From the NCBI RefSeq assembly GCF_005871165.1, contig NZ_SWKP01000006.1, positions 200,001 to 264,000 on the forward strand: a stretch of 64,000 bases of DNA, read 5' to 3'. The notes under the pieces were generated by a model. It was not told where the DNA came from, ran no database searches, and saw only the letters and a program-made list of their open reading frames with translations. Below, in pieces: positions 49,931 to 58,258 of the stretch. The first letter of the stretch is position 1. Each line of letters starts with the position of its first letter. The stretch comes from Maricaulis alexandrii. Lineage in GTDB: Bacteria > Pseudomonadota > Alphaproteobacteria > Caulobacterales > Maricaulaceae. Both the position numbers and the translations under genes were made by a program.

Positions 49931-51130
49931 TCAGCGTTGGCGCTTCTTCTTTTCCTCGACGGGTTTGTGCTTTTTCACACGGCGCACATTCACGGCCGCC
50001 GCATTGATGCTGGTTTTGATGTGGGCGGCGTAGTGTTTCTCGATCATCTCAACGCTGGTTCGGCAGTTTTTCGCGACCTGATAGATGTCGGCCCCTTCCA
50101 TGAGACGGAAGCAGATGTAGCTGTGGCGCAGACTGTAGGCCGTCCGCCGATTGCCATCTCGGTCGAACTTGAGCCCCTCCTCGTCGAGGATCGTGTTCAA
50201 AAGCGTCAGGTGCGACTGCGGAAACACCAGATCCGTCGGTTCAGGGTCGTTGCGCTTCACCAATCGCTGAAACGGCCTGACAGCCCCCGGCATACTCTTA
50301 CAGAACCCAACCCCTCGCTTGCCGCGAACCTCGATCTCCAGGATCGTTTCATCGGTATCGTAGTCCTCGACGATCGCCACATCCCGATATTGGAGTTTGT
50401 AGGCTTCATCTGGGCGAAGACCGGTGTTGGCCATGAAGAGGACAAAGTCATGCAGCTGGGCGGTTTCCCACTCGTAGCGCTTGCCCTTGTTCTCACCCGC
50501 TCGTCTTCGGGTAGCCTTGTAGAGCTGCTCGTACTCCTCTTGGGAGAACCACGCGCGGTGCCGCACTTTCCGCGCAGTTTCATACGGCATCGACAAGTCC
50601 GGCAAATGCGTCAGCCAACCATGCCGAATGGCCGTCTTTAGAACCTGCCTCAGGCAGACAATCTCCTGGTGGATGGTGCTCGGAGCCGGCGGGCCATAAT
50701 TTTTATTTTCACGCCCAAACCGCGCCACCGAGTTTGTCTGACGATATATGCGGTATTCCTGAACCTTTCCGCCCGTGATTTCGGACAGTCCCATGTCACC
50801 GAAATAAGGAACGAGGTAGTTTTTCAGCCGACGCTTATGTCCACCGACATAGACCGGGCTTCGTGTGCCGCCGGTGATGATCTCGAACTCTTGTTCGAAC
50901 TGCCTGGCGGCGTGCTTGAAGGTTTTTTCGTTTTTGAGCTCGCCTACCCGCGCCTTTCCACAAAGCGTCAGGTACCAGTCTTCGGCGAACTCTTTAGCGA
51001 GCGACAGGCTCTCTTCCTTGGTGGTTTTCCGATAGTTCTTCCCATCGAACCGGGCCGCACACTGCCAATGCGGTGTGCCGGGCCTCTGATAGAGCCGAAC
51101 TTTGCCACCTAAAATCTTGTGAACGGCCAT
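49931..51130 (-). CDS. Tyrosine integrase of the island
   Basis: 399 residues: N-terminal arm- and core-binding part, then the catalytic domain with Arg in MANTGLRPDEAYKLQYRDV, the SLRHSYICFRL box and the nucleophile Tyr in IEKHYAAHIKTS (about residue 375). The protein is encoded next to attL and directed away from it. It is the enzyme for recombination at the tRNA-Leu anticodon core. A basic tail (RRVKKHKPVEEKKKRQR) follows. No excisionase gene was recognised nearby. Confidence 0.93.
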   Translation of the reverse strand: MAVHKILGGKVRLYQRPGTPHWQCAARFDGKNYRKTTKEESLSLAKEFAEDWYLTLCGKARVGELKNEKTFKHAARQFEQEFEIITGGTRSPVYVGGHKRRLKNYLVPYFGDMGLSEITGGKVQEYRIYRQTNSVARFGRENKNYGPPAPSTIHQEIVCLRQVLKTAIRHGWLTHLPDLSMPYETARKVRHRAWFSQEEYEQLYKATRRRAGENKGKRYEWETAQLHDFVLFMANTGLRPDEAYKLQYRDVAIVEDYDTDETILEIEVRGKRGVGFCKSMPGAVRPFQRLVKRNDPEPTDLVFPQSHLTLLNTILDEEGLKFDRDGNRRTAYSLRHSYICFRLMEGADIYQVAKNCRTSVEMIEKHYAAHIKTSINAAAVNVRRVKKHKPVEEKKKRQR

Positions 51131-51256
51131 TATCGCCGCTCCTGCGGGGCTCTCCCGTCAATGAGTGTGTTTTTGTGCATCATTTGTGCACGGTATCACA
51201 GGCAGATATCTGGAACCAGAGAAATATTGAAAACCTTTGTAATACAAAGATTTGAA

Positions 51257-51333
51257 TGGTGCCCATGGCCAGACTCGAACTGGCACTGGAAGGATTTTAA
51301 GTCTGCTGCGTCTACCAATTCCGCCACGCCCGC
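51257..51333 (-). tRNA. Chimeric tRNA-Leu-like gene at attL (5' half native, 3' half element-derived)
   Basis: Positions 51333-51293 are the native 5' half: GCGGGCG-TG-GCGGAATTGGTAGACGC, then GCAGACTTAAAATC. The rest (CTTCCAGTGCCAGTTCGAGT... to CCA) comes from the element. The T-arm is sound, but the acceptor pairs badly (GCGGGCG with CATGGGC), the anticodon stem has two mismatches, and the long Leu variable arm is missing. It is probably not a working tRNA, though automated tools may call it one. Confidence 0.7.
51293..51303 (-). repeat. attL core, 11-bp direct repeat
   Basis: GACTTAAAATC on the minus strand, identical to the attR core at 37257-37267; it spans the tRNA anticodon loop. Confidence 0.85.
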
Positions 51334-51411
51334 GGCTGGTGTGCGGGGCGATCCTACACGCCTTCGGGGGCGGGGCCAGAGGGTTGGGCAGGTTTGGCAA
51401 CAGCCCGGTTT

Positions 51412-51561
51412 CTTCCCCATTTGATGGGGAAGTGGGCCGGTGCAAAGCACCGGGTCGAAGGGGCGGCGCGTCAGCGCCGAATTCCGCCTTCGCTCCGCTC
51501 TGGCGGCCCCTCCGTCTCGCCCTGCGGGCGATCCACCTCCCCACAACGTGGGGAGGAAAAC
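51412..51561 (-). repeat. Dispersed ~140-bp modular palindromic repeat, copy B
   Basis: Reads on the minus strand in the same block order as 6825-6959: GTTTTCCTCC, an inner hairpin, CCCGCAGGG, a GC-hairpin region, GACGCGCCGCCCCTTCGACC, and the end palindrome CTTCCCCATC-AAATGGGGAAG. It lies between the attL tRNA and the stop of the VWA gene. Confidence 0.7.
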
Positions 51562-53259
51562 CTACGGCTTGGTCACGTCTTCCGAGAGCGCTTGGGCGCG
51601 TTCGACAAGGTCGATGAATTCGGCGCGGTAGCCGAATTCATCCTCCCCCAGCGCGCTGGAGGCGGCGCCAATGACGCTGTCGAAACTGTAGTCTTCGGCC
51701 AGATAGGGATCGCCGCGCAGGAGTTGGGAGAAACCGGCGACGGAGACGGAGAAGCGGACCTCGGTGTCGGCATCCATGAAGCGTTCCACCGCGTCGGCAT
51801 CGGTGACGGTCCGTTCCATCAAGATGCTGTCATCCTCGCCCGGCTCCTTGTAGCGCAGGCGGACAAGGCCGAATTCGCCGGACAGGTCGGCGGCGGGCTC
51901 GCCGGTTCCGCCATAGCGCAGCGGATCCATCAGCACGCCTTCAGAACCGGGCGCCGCGATCTCATAGATGGCGGTGACGGCATGGCCGGAACCAACCTCG
52001 CCGGCATCCACGGCATCATTGTTGAAATCGGCCCGGTCCAGCAGACGCGTCTCATAGCCGATCAGCCGGTATTCCGCGACGCGGGCCGGATTGAACTCGA
52101 CCTGGATTTTCACATCATTGGCGATCGGGAAGAGCGAGGAGAAGCTCTCCTCGACCAGCATGCGGCGCGCCTCGCGGCGGCTGTCGATATAGCCGGCCGT
52201 GCCATTGCCGGCCTGGGCGATGGTCTGCATGAGCTGGTCGTTGTAATTGCCCCGCCCGAAGCCCATCACGGAGAGATAGATGCCGCTCTCGCGCTGGCGG
52301 GCGACATAGTCTTCCAGGCTTTCATCGCGGGTCACGCCGACATTGAAATCACCATCGGTGAGCAGCATGACGCGATTGACCGCGTCCTCGTCGAAATTCT
52401 GTCGGGCGAAATCATAGGCCAGGGCCAGACCGGCTCCGCCTGCCGTGGAGCCGCCCGCGCTGAGACGGTCGAGGGCTTCATGGATGCGGTGGCTGTCGCG
52501 GGCCCGGGTCGGTTCCAGAACGGCACCGGCCGCGCCGGCATAGACAACGATGGAGACCGTGTCGTCCGGCTCCAGCTCATCAACCAGCATGTGCATCGCC
52601 TGGACGGCGAGCGGCAGCTTGTCCGGCGAGCTCATCGAACCGGAGACATCGATCAGGAAGACCAGATTGGCGCGCGGGCGCTCGTCCGGAATGATCTCGA
52701 AACCCTGAATGCCGACATGCATGAGCTGGGTGTTGGCGTTCCAGGGATTGGGGGTGACCGTGACATGCGTGGCGAAGGGTTCTTCTGGGCCATCCGGCAG
52801 GGCATAGTCATAGTCGAAATAATTGATCATCTCCTCGATGCGAATGGCATCGGAGGGCGGCAGGCGATCACCATCCATCAGATAATCGCGCACCACGGCA
52901 TAGCTGGCCGTGTCGACATCGATGGAGAAGGTGGAGACGGGTTCGTCAGCGGTGGAGATGACCGGGTTGGCGTCGACGTCCTCATAGCGTTCGCGGTCTT
53001 CTGGTTCCGGTTGGCCGACAATGACGGGCGGGCGGGGACTGGTCCTGCCCAAGCTGCTTGTTTCGAGGGCTGAACTGGAGGCCATCGCTCTTTCGGCACT
53101 TCTCAACATGTCCATGGACGGAGGTGGCGGAGGCGGCGGTGAAGGGACCGGCTGGTAGGCGTCTTCCGCAGCCTCCCGGTCTCGATGATCTTCGAGTGTG
53201 GCTGTACAGCCGGCGACGACCAGGCCGATGGCGCTGGCCAGCAAGAGTGCCCGTTTCAT
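51562..53259 (-). CDS. VWA-domain lipoprotein (YfbK-like)
   Basis: 565 residues. The lipoprotein signal ends VVAGC (Cys18). A Pro-rich linker (SPPPPPPPS) precedes the von Willebrand factor A domain with MIDAS DVSGSMSS (about residues 215-222) and Thr/Asp in LLTDGDFNVGV. A DUF3520-type C-terminal domain follows. Such surface VWA proteins bind ligands through a divalent cation; targets are unknown. The gene is monocistronic, just outside the island. Confidence 0.87.
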   Translation of the reverse strand: MKRALLLASAIGLVVAGCTATLEDHRDREAAEDAYQPVPSPPPPPPPSMDMLRSAERAMASSSALETSSLGRTSPRPPVIVGQPEPEDRERYEDVDANPVISTADEPVSTFSIDVDTASYAVVRDYLMDGDRLPPSDAIRIEEMINYFDYDYALPDGPEEPFATHVTVTPNPWNANTQLMHVGIQGFEIIPDERPRANLVFLIDVSGSMSSPDKLPLAVQAMHMLVDELEPDDTVSIVVYAGAAGAVLEPTRARDSHRIHEALDRLSAGGSTAGGAGLALAYDFARQNFDEDAVNRVMLLTDGDFNVGVTRDESLEDYVARQRESGIYLSVMGFGRGNYNDQLMQTIAQAGNGTAGYIDSRREARRMLVEESFSSLFPIANDVKIQVEFNPARVAEYRLIGYETRLLDRADFNNDAVDAGEVGSGHAVTAIYEIAAPGSEGVLMDPLRYGGTGEPAADLSGEFGLVRLRYKEPGEDDSILMERTVTDADAVERFMDADTEVRFSVSVAGFSQLLRGDPYLAEDYSFDSVIGAASSALGEDEFGYRAEFIDLVERAQALSEDVTKP

Positions 53260-53554
53260 GGCCTCTCCCCTTCCCTTTGATGTCCCTCAATTGCGACCGT
53301 GGGTGGGAAAGTTTGCGGAGAGAAGACGAAATCAGGGCGATTTGGGGGCGTCCTTGTCTCTCCTCGCCCTTGATGGGCGCTGAGGAGCCCAAGAACAGTC
53401 TGGGGGACTGGTCGACGTGACGAAGGACCGCGCATATGCGCGGTGGGGTGGGCGACCCGGCAAACAAACGGGTCCCTCCGTGATTCACCCCTTCCGTCCC
53501 GCATTCGCCGGACACCTTCCCCATCGAGGGGAAGGATGGCCGATGGTGCAGCTC
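53260..53554. other. Non-coding stretch upstream of the VWA gene
   Basis: 295 bases. A short palindrome CCTTCCCC-ATCGA-GGGGAAGG (about 53516-53537) resembles the end of the 140-bp repeats at 6.8 and 51.4 kb. GCGCATATGCGC (53429-53440) is another palindrome. No gene supported. Confidence 0.45.
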
Positions 53555-54337
53555 CTAATCCTCCGGATCGACCCGCGGCACATAGCCCAGATCGCTGACC
53601 ATGTTTGTCAGGGCGTCGATGACGCCGTCCAGGGCGGCGCTGTCGGTGGAGCGGGCGACGAGGTGGGTGCCGCGTTTGATCTTCCCGTCCTTCACTTCCA
53701 TGAAATACGGGTAGGAACCGAGCGAGACATTGGGGTTCTCGTCCTGGAGTGTGCCCAGCGCCTCGGCGATCTCGCCCTCGCGCAGATTGTCGCCCTTCAC
53801 GGAGCGGGACAGGGTGACAGCCCCCTTTTCCAGACGGTGCGCGATATCCTCCAGCATGCCGCGGCAGATGGCGGGCACACCGGCCATGGTGAAGACATTC
53901 TCCGTCTGGAAGCCCGGCGCACCGGAGACCGGATTGTCGATCAGGCTGGAACCGTCCGGGATGCGCGCCATGCGCTTGCGGCTCTCGGTGACCGGCGTCT
54001 GGGTCTTGGCATACCAGTGTTCGATGATCTCCAGCGCATCGTCGCGGACATCGATGCCCATGCCGAAAGCCTTGGCGATGCTGTCAGCGGTGATGTCATC
54101 ATGGGTCGGGCCGATCCCGCCCGTGGTGAAGACATAATCGGTCTTGGCCCGCAGCGTGTTCACCGCCTCGACGATCTCGTCCTCGATATCCGGCACGACG
54201 CGGCATTCCACGACATTGATACCAAGCGGGGCCAGGAAACGGGCGATCTGCTGGAGATTCTTGTCCTGGGTACGTCCGGACAGGACTTCATCCCCGATCA
54301 GGAGGACGGAAGCTGTTACCCGTTTCGTTTCGGCCAT
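53555..54337 (-). CDS. CinA-type MoCF/competence-damage domain protein
   Basis: 260 residues matching the N-terminal MoCF_biosynth part of CinA: LLIGDEVLSGRTQDKNLQQI, YVFTTGGIGPTHDDITADSI and NPVSGAPGFQTENVFTMAGV. The deamidase (CinA C-terminal) domain is absent, as in many stand-alone proteins. A pyrophosphatase role on ADP-ribose or NMN-linked compounds is possible. The ATG is at 54337, divergent from sfsA. Confidence 0.9.
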   Translation of the reverse strand: MAETKRVTASVLLIGDEVLSGRTQDKNLQQIARFLAPLGINVVECRVVPDIEDEIVEAVNTLRAKTDYVFTTGGIGPTHDDITADSIAKAFGMGIDVRDDALEIIEHWYAKTQTPVTESRKRMARIPDGSSLIDNPVSGAPGFQTENVFTMAGVPAICRGMLEDIAHRLEKGAVTLSRSVKGDNLREGEIAEALGTLQDENPNVSLGSYPYFMEVKDGKIKRGTHLVARSTDSAALDGVIDALTNMVSDLGYVPRVDPED

Positions 54338-54402
54338 GTGATTTACCCCTCAAACGACATCCGAACCCGGGTATATGAGGCGAAAGCCAAGAAGTCCAAG
54401 CC

Positions 54403-55104
54403 ATGAAATTTCCGACCGAACTCATCCCCGGCCAGCTGGTCAAACGCTATAAGCGCTTCTTCGCCGATGTGGTGCTGGACAGCGGCGAGACCGTGACCGC
54501 CCATTGCGCCAATACGGGTGCCATGACCGGGATCAAGGAGCCGGGCCTGAAGGTCTGGCTGTCCAGATCCGACAATCCCAAGCGCAAGCTGAAATACACA
54601 TGGGAACTGGTGGAGGCCGAGGGCACGATCATCGGTGCCCTGCCCAATACCGCCAATGCCCTGGCCGAAGAAGCCGTGAAGGCCGGCGTGATCAGCGAAT
54701 TGACCGGCTATGACAGCCTTCGCCGCGAAGTGAAATACGGCGAGAATTCCCGCATCGACCTTCTGCTGGAAAGCGAGGGCCGGCCCGCCTGCTGGGTGGA
54801 GGTGAAGAATGTCCACTGGCAGCGCGGTATCGGCATTGCGGAATTCCCCGACGGCGTGACCAGCCGCGGCGCCAAGCATCTGGGCGAGCTGAGCAATCAG
54901 GTCGCGGATGGCCACCGGGCCGTGCAGCTCTTCATCGTCCAGCGCAATGACTGCCACACCCTGCGCCCGGCCGAGGATACCGATCCGGTCTATGCCCAAG
55001 CGCTGCGCGATGCGGCCAGGGCCGGGGTGGACGTGCTGGCCTATGCCTGTGATGTGTCGACAGATGGCATCGTGGTCACAAAGCCGATGACGGTGGAGCT
55101 CTAG
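54403..55104 (+). CDS. sfsA: SfsA DNA/RNA nuclease family protein
   Basis: 233 residues. The OB-like N-terminus KFPTELIPGQLVKRYKRFFA and the nuclease-like core SRIDLLLESEGRPACWVEVK, then VTSRGAKHLGELSNQ, are complete SfsA features, with the Asp-Glu-Lys set of PD-(D/E)XK enzymes. SfsA was first described as a maltose-gene stimulator. It is followed by the thioesterase gene after four bases. Confidence 0.93.
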   Translation: MKFPTELIPGQLVKRYKRFFADVVLDSGETVTAHCANTGAMTGIKEPGLKVWLSRSDNPKRKLKYTWELVEAEGTIIGALPNTANALAEEAVKAGVISELTGYDSLRREVKYGENSRIDLLLESEGRPACWVEVKNVHWQRGIGIAEFPDGVTSRGAKHLGELSNQVADGHRAVQLFIVQRNDCHTLRPAEDTDPVYAQALRDAARAGVDVLAYACDVSTDGIVVTKPMTVEL

Positions 55105-55108
55105 AGAC

Positions 55109-55573
55109 ATGGCCAACAGCGAGTGGGACCTCCCCTCCCCCTATATCCACCGCGTGACGGTGACCGAGGCCGCCATGGATGCCTTCGGGCACGCCAATAA
55201 TGCGCGCTATCTGGAATGGGCCGACGAAGCGGCGTGGACGCACTGGTTTTCCAAGGGCTATTCGATGGAGGCTTGCGGGGACGAGGATCGCGGCATCGCC
55301 ATCATCCGGACCGAGGCGGACTATCTGGGTCATGTCCATGTCGGCGACGAGCTGGACTGCGCCGTCTGGATCACCCGGTCGGACCGGCGCCTGCGCGCCG
55401 AACGGCGCTATCAGTTCCGCCGGGTCAGCGACGGTGCGACCGTTTTCCGCGCACTGACGAAAGTTGTGTGTTTTCAGCTCTCCACGGGACGACCGGCGCG
55501 GATGACACCGATTTTCCAGGAGCATTACTCGGTTTTGCCCGAGGTCGCCGAAGCCCTGGCCGCTGCTGATTAA
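55109..55573 (+). CDS. Acyl-CoA thioesterase (hot-dog fold)
   Basis: 154 residues with the 4HBT-like hot-dog fold. The catalytic loop is AMDAFGHANNARYLEWADEA (conserved Asp of DxxGHxNN). These enzymes cleave acyl-CoA thioesters. It is four bases after sfsA, so likely cotranscribed. The substrate is unknown. Confidence 0.88.
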   Translation: MANSEWDLPSPYIHRVTVTEAAMDAFGHANNARYLEWADEAAWTHWFSKGYSMEACGDEDRGIAIIRTEADYLGHVHVGDELDCAVWITRSDRRLRAERRYQFRRVSDGATVFRALTKVVCFQLSTGRPARMTPIFQEHYSVLPEVAEALAAAD

Positions 55574-55650
55574 TCTCCCGTAACATTGTGCCTCCGCCTT
55601 CCGGGCCTATAGTCCGCGAAGTTTTTGACACCTCTTTGGGGGAGGCCTTG

Positions 55651-57327
55651 ATGAAGTATCTGGTTCCGGCCCTGGCCGGCCTCGCGCTCGCTGCCTGCCA
55701 GCCCGACACGGCTGAAACGACGACTGACGCGCCCTTCGTGCCCGATGTGAGCGCGACGAATATCGAAGCGCATATCCGTTTCCTGGCATCCGATTACATG
55801 CAAGGCCGCGATGCCGGTTCGGACGGCTACGAGATTGCCGCCAATTATGTCGCCTCGCAGATGCGCCTTCTGGGCCTGGAACCGGCCGGCGATGATGGTC
55901 ATTATTTCGCGGACGTCCCGATGCAGGATGTCACCGCCGATGCCAGCTATAATCAGATGGTGTTCGACGGCGAGACCTTCACCCAGGGCAATTCGGTCCT
56001 GATCTCGACCAATCCGTCGCTCCTGGAATCCGAAGTCACGGGCGAGCTCGTCTTTGTCGGCCATGGCATTTCCGCCGCCAATCGTGGCCATGACGACTAT
56101 GCCGGCCTGGATGTCGAAGGGAAGATTGTCGTCGTGATGGGCGGTGTCCCGGATGCGGTCTTTGAAGGCCTCAGCGAAGAACGCGCCCACCACGGATCCG
56201 GCACGACCAAACGCAATGTCGCGGCGGCCCATGGCGCGATCGGCATGATCGGCCTGACCAGCTGGTCCGACGAACGTCTCGCGGGCATCGCCGAGAATTA
56301 TGGCGACCGGCCCAGCACGCGCCTGACGGCCGCCACCGGCCCGTCCGGCTATGACGATGTCCGGGTCTCAGCCAATGTCAGCACCGAACTCGCCGCGCGC
56401 CTGTTTGAAGGGGCGGAGATGAGCCTGGAAGAGGTTCGGGCCGCGATGGAGGGCGAGGAGGCCACCTATCCGCGCTTTGACCTGCCCCATACGGTCACCC
56501 TGCGCCAGCGCACCCTGTCGGAACCCTTCACGGACCCGAATGTGGTCGGCATGATCCGCGGTTCGGACCCGGAACTGGCCGATGAATACGTCGTCCTGAC
56601 CGCCCATTTGGACCATATCGGCCATGTCGATGATGACATGCGCGCCGGCGGTGCCTGCCGATCCTCCGATGATGAGGACGCGATCTGCAATGGCGCCGTC
56701 GACAATGCCTCGGGCGTCTCGATCATGCTGGAAACGGCCCGCACCTTCCTGGAAGAAGGCACGCCGCGCCGTTCGATCCTCTTTGTGGCCCTGGCCGCCG
56801 AAGAGAAGGGCCTGCTGGGTTCGGAGCACTTTGCCCGCAACCCGACCGTTCCGGCCGACCAGATCGTCGCCAATGTGAATTTGGACATGCCGGTGATCGT
56901 GTATGATTTCGCCGACGTGGTCGCCTTTGGCTCCAACCACTCCAATCTGGGCCCGATCGCCACTCGCGCAGCCGCCCGTCTCGGCATCCAGGTCAGTGAA
57001 GATCCGCTGCCGGAACAATCGCTCTTCGTGCGCTCGGACCACTATAATTTCGTGCGCCAGGGCGTGCCGTCGCTCTTCCTGATGACCGGCTTCTCCTCGC
57101 CGGATCCGCGTTGGGATGAGGGGGAAGGCTTCATGGGCTTCCTCAACACGCACTACCATACCCAGACCGATCAGCTGGATGGTGAGTTGGAAGTCCTGTT
57201 CGACCAGGGCGCCAAATTCGCCAATATCAACTACATGATCGCCCGGGAAATCGCGGACAGTGACGAGCTGCCGGCCTGGAATGAAGACAGCTTCTTCGGA
57301 AACCTGTTCGGCCGCGACGCCGACTGA
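55651..57327 (+). CDS. M28-family zinc aminopeptidase lipoprotein with PA domain
   Basis: 558 residues. The lipoprotein signal ends LALAAC (Cys16). A PA domain is inserted at about 110-220. The zinc ligands are visible: TAHLDHIGHVDDD (His/Asp), GAVDNASGVSIM (bridging Asp), AAEEKGLLGSEHF (Glu pair), NLDMPV (Asp) and RSDHYNF (His). It should release amino acids from peptides in the periplasm. ATG 55651 has GGGGGAGG upstream; the frame runs 21 codons further. A terminator follows. Confidence 0.92.
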   Translation: MKYLVPALAGLALAACQPDTAETTTDAPFVPDVSATNIEAHIRFLASDYMQGRDAGSDGYEIAANYVASQMRLLGLEPAGDDGHYFADVPMQDVTADASYNQMVFDGETFTQGNSVLISTNPSLLESEVTGELVFVGHGISAANRGHDDYAGLDVEGKIVVVMGGVPDAVFEGLSEERAHHGSGTTKRNVAAAHGAIGMIGLTSWSDERLAGIAENYGDRPSTRLTAATGPSGYDDVRVSANVSTELAARLFEGAEMSLEEVRAAMEGEEATYPRFDLPHTVTLRQRTLSEPFTDPNVVGMIRGSDPELADEYVVLTAHLDHIGHVDDDMRAGGACRSSDDEDAICNGAVDNASGVSIMLETARTFLEEGTPRRSILFVALAAEEKGLLGSEHFARNPTVPADQIVANVNLDMPVIVYDFADVVAFGSNHSNLGPIATRAAARLGIQVSEDPLPEQSLFVRSDHYNFVRQGVPSLFLMTGFSSPDPRWDEGEGFMGFLNTHYHTQTDQLDGELEVLFDQGAKFANINYMIAREIADSDELPAWNEDSFFGNLFGRDAD

Positions 57328-57354
57328 CCAAACCGCGGAAACAACAAAATGCAG

Positions 57355-57385
57355 GCGCGCGCCGTTCCAAACGGCGCGCGCTTTT
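57355..57385 (+). terminator. Intrinsic terminator after the M28 peptidase gene
   Basis: Perfect 11-bp stem (GCGCGCGCCGT 57355-57365 with ACGGCGCGCGC 57371-57381) then TTTT. It ends seven bases before the map ATG, so map may need its own promoter or read-through. Confidence 0.85.
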
Positions 57386-57391
57386 GTATAT

Positions 57392-58255
57392 ATGGGTCAA
57401 ACGAGGACCAATGCTTTGACCACTGCCTATGAAATCGTGAGTGACGAAACGGCCGCTTCCGCCCCGCGCGATGGCCGGATCAAACTGCATGGACCGGAAG
57501 GTTTTGCGGGCATGCGCAAAGCGGGCCGGCTGGCTGCGGAAATCCTCGACATGCTGGCCGCCGAAGTGAAGCCGGGTGTCACGACCGAATACCTGGACAA
57601 GCTGGCCCGCGAGTATGCGTTCGATCACGGCTCCACTCCGGCGACGCTGTTCTATCGCGGCTATCGCCACTCGCTGTGCACTTCGATCAATCATGTGGTC
57701 TGCCACGGCATTCCCGGCCCGAAACCGCTGAAGAATGGCGATATCGTCAATATCGATGTCACCGTCGTGGTCGATGGCTGGCACGGTGATACCAGCCGCA
57801 TGTACATTGCTGGCGAACCCAAGCGGAAAGCGGAAATCCTGGTCGACACGACCTATGAGGCCATGATGGCCGGCATCAATGCCGTAAAACCGGGTGTCAC
57901 CCTGGGCACGATCGGCGCGATCATCCAGGAATACGCCGAGGCCCGCCGCTGCTCGATCGTGCGCGATTTCTGCGGCCATGGGCTGGGCCAGAACTTCCAT
58001 GACAGCCCGAACGTCCTGCACTTCGGCACCCATGGCGAAGGTCCGGAACTAAAGCCGGGCATGTTCTTCACCATCGAGCCCATGCTCAATCTGGGCCGGC
58101 CGGATGTGAAGGTCCTGTCCGATGGCTGGACGGCGGTAACGCGGGACAAGTCCCTCTCCGCCCAGTTCGAGCATTCCGTGGGCGTGACCGAGGACGGGGT
58201 GGAGATCTTCACGACCTCGCCCAAGGGCCTGCACAAACCCCCATACGATATCTGA
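57392..58255 (+). CDS. map: Methionine aminopeptidase, type I
   Basis: About 287 residues. The pita-bread fold metal ligands are seen in NIDVTVVVDGWHGDTSRMYI (two Asp), GHGLG-QNFHDSPNV (His), FTIEPML (Glu) and QFEHSVGVTEDG (Glu). It removes the initiator Met from new proteins. The start is ATG 57392 or TTG 57416, which has GAGG upstream; the domain begins well after both. Confidence 0.94.
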   Translation: MGQTRTNALTTAYEIVSDETAASAPRDGRIKLHGPEGFAGMRKAGRLAAEILDMLAAEVKPGVTTEYLDKLAREYAFDHGSTPATLFYRGYRHSLCTSINHVVCHGIPGPKPLKNGDIVNIDVTVVVDGWHGDTSRMYIAGEPKRKAEILVDTTYEAMMAGINAVKPGVTLGTIGAIIQEYAEARRCSIVRDFCGHGLGQNFHDSPNVLHFGTHGEGPELKPGMFFTIEPMLNLGRPDVKVLSDGWTAVTRDKSLSAQFEHSVGVTEDGVEIFTTSPKGLHKPPYDI

Positions 58256-58258
58256 TCC

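Larger units (their letters stand above)
37257..51303. mobile_element. 14-kb integrative mobilizable element in tRNA-Leu(UAA)
   Basis: Bounded by the 11-bp repeat inside the two halves of a split tRNA gene, with visibly lower GC and different codon use than the flanks. It has a tyrosine integrase next to one end, a MobC/relaxase pair but no type IV secretion genes, ArdA, an ImmR/ImmA switch, AbiE, two mer modules, a ubiquitin-like cassette and a group I intron-bearing tRNA-Leu. This is the composition of a mobilizable (not self-conjugative) element. Confidence 0.88.
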
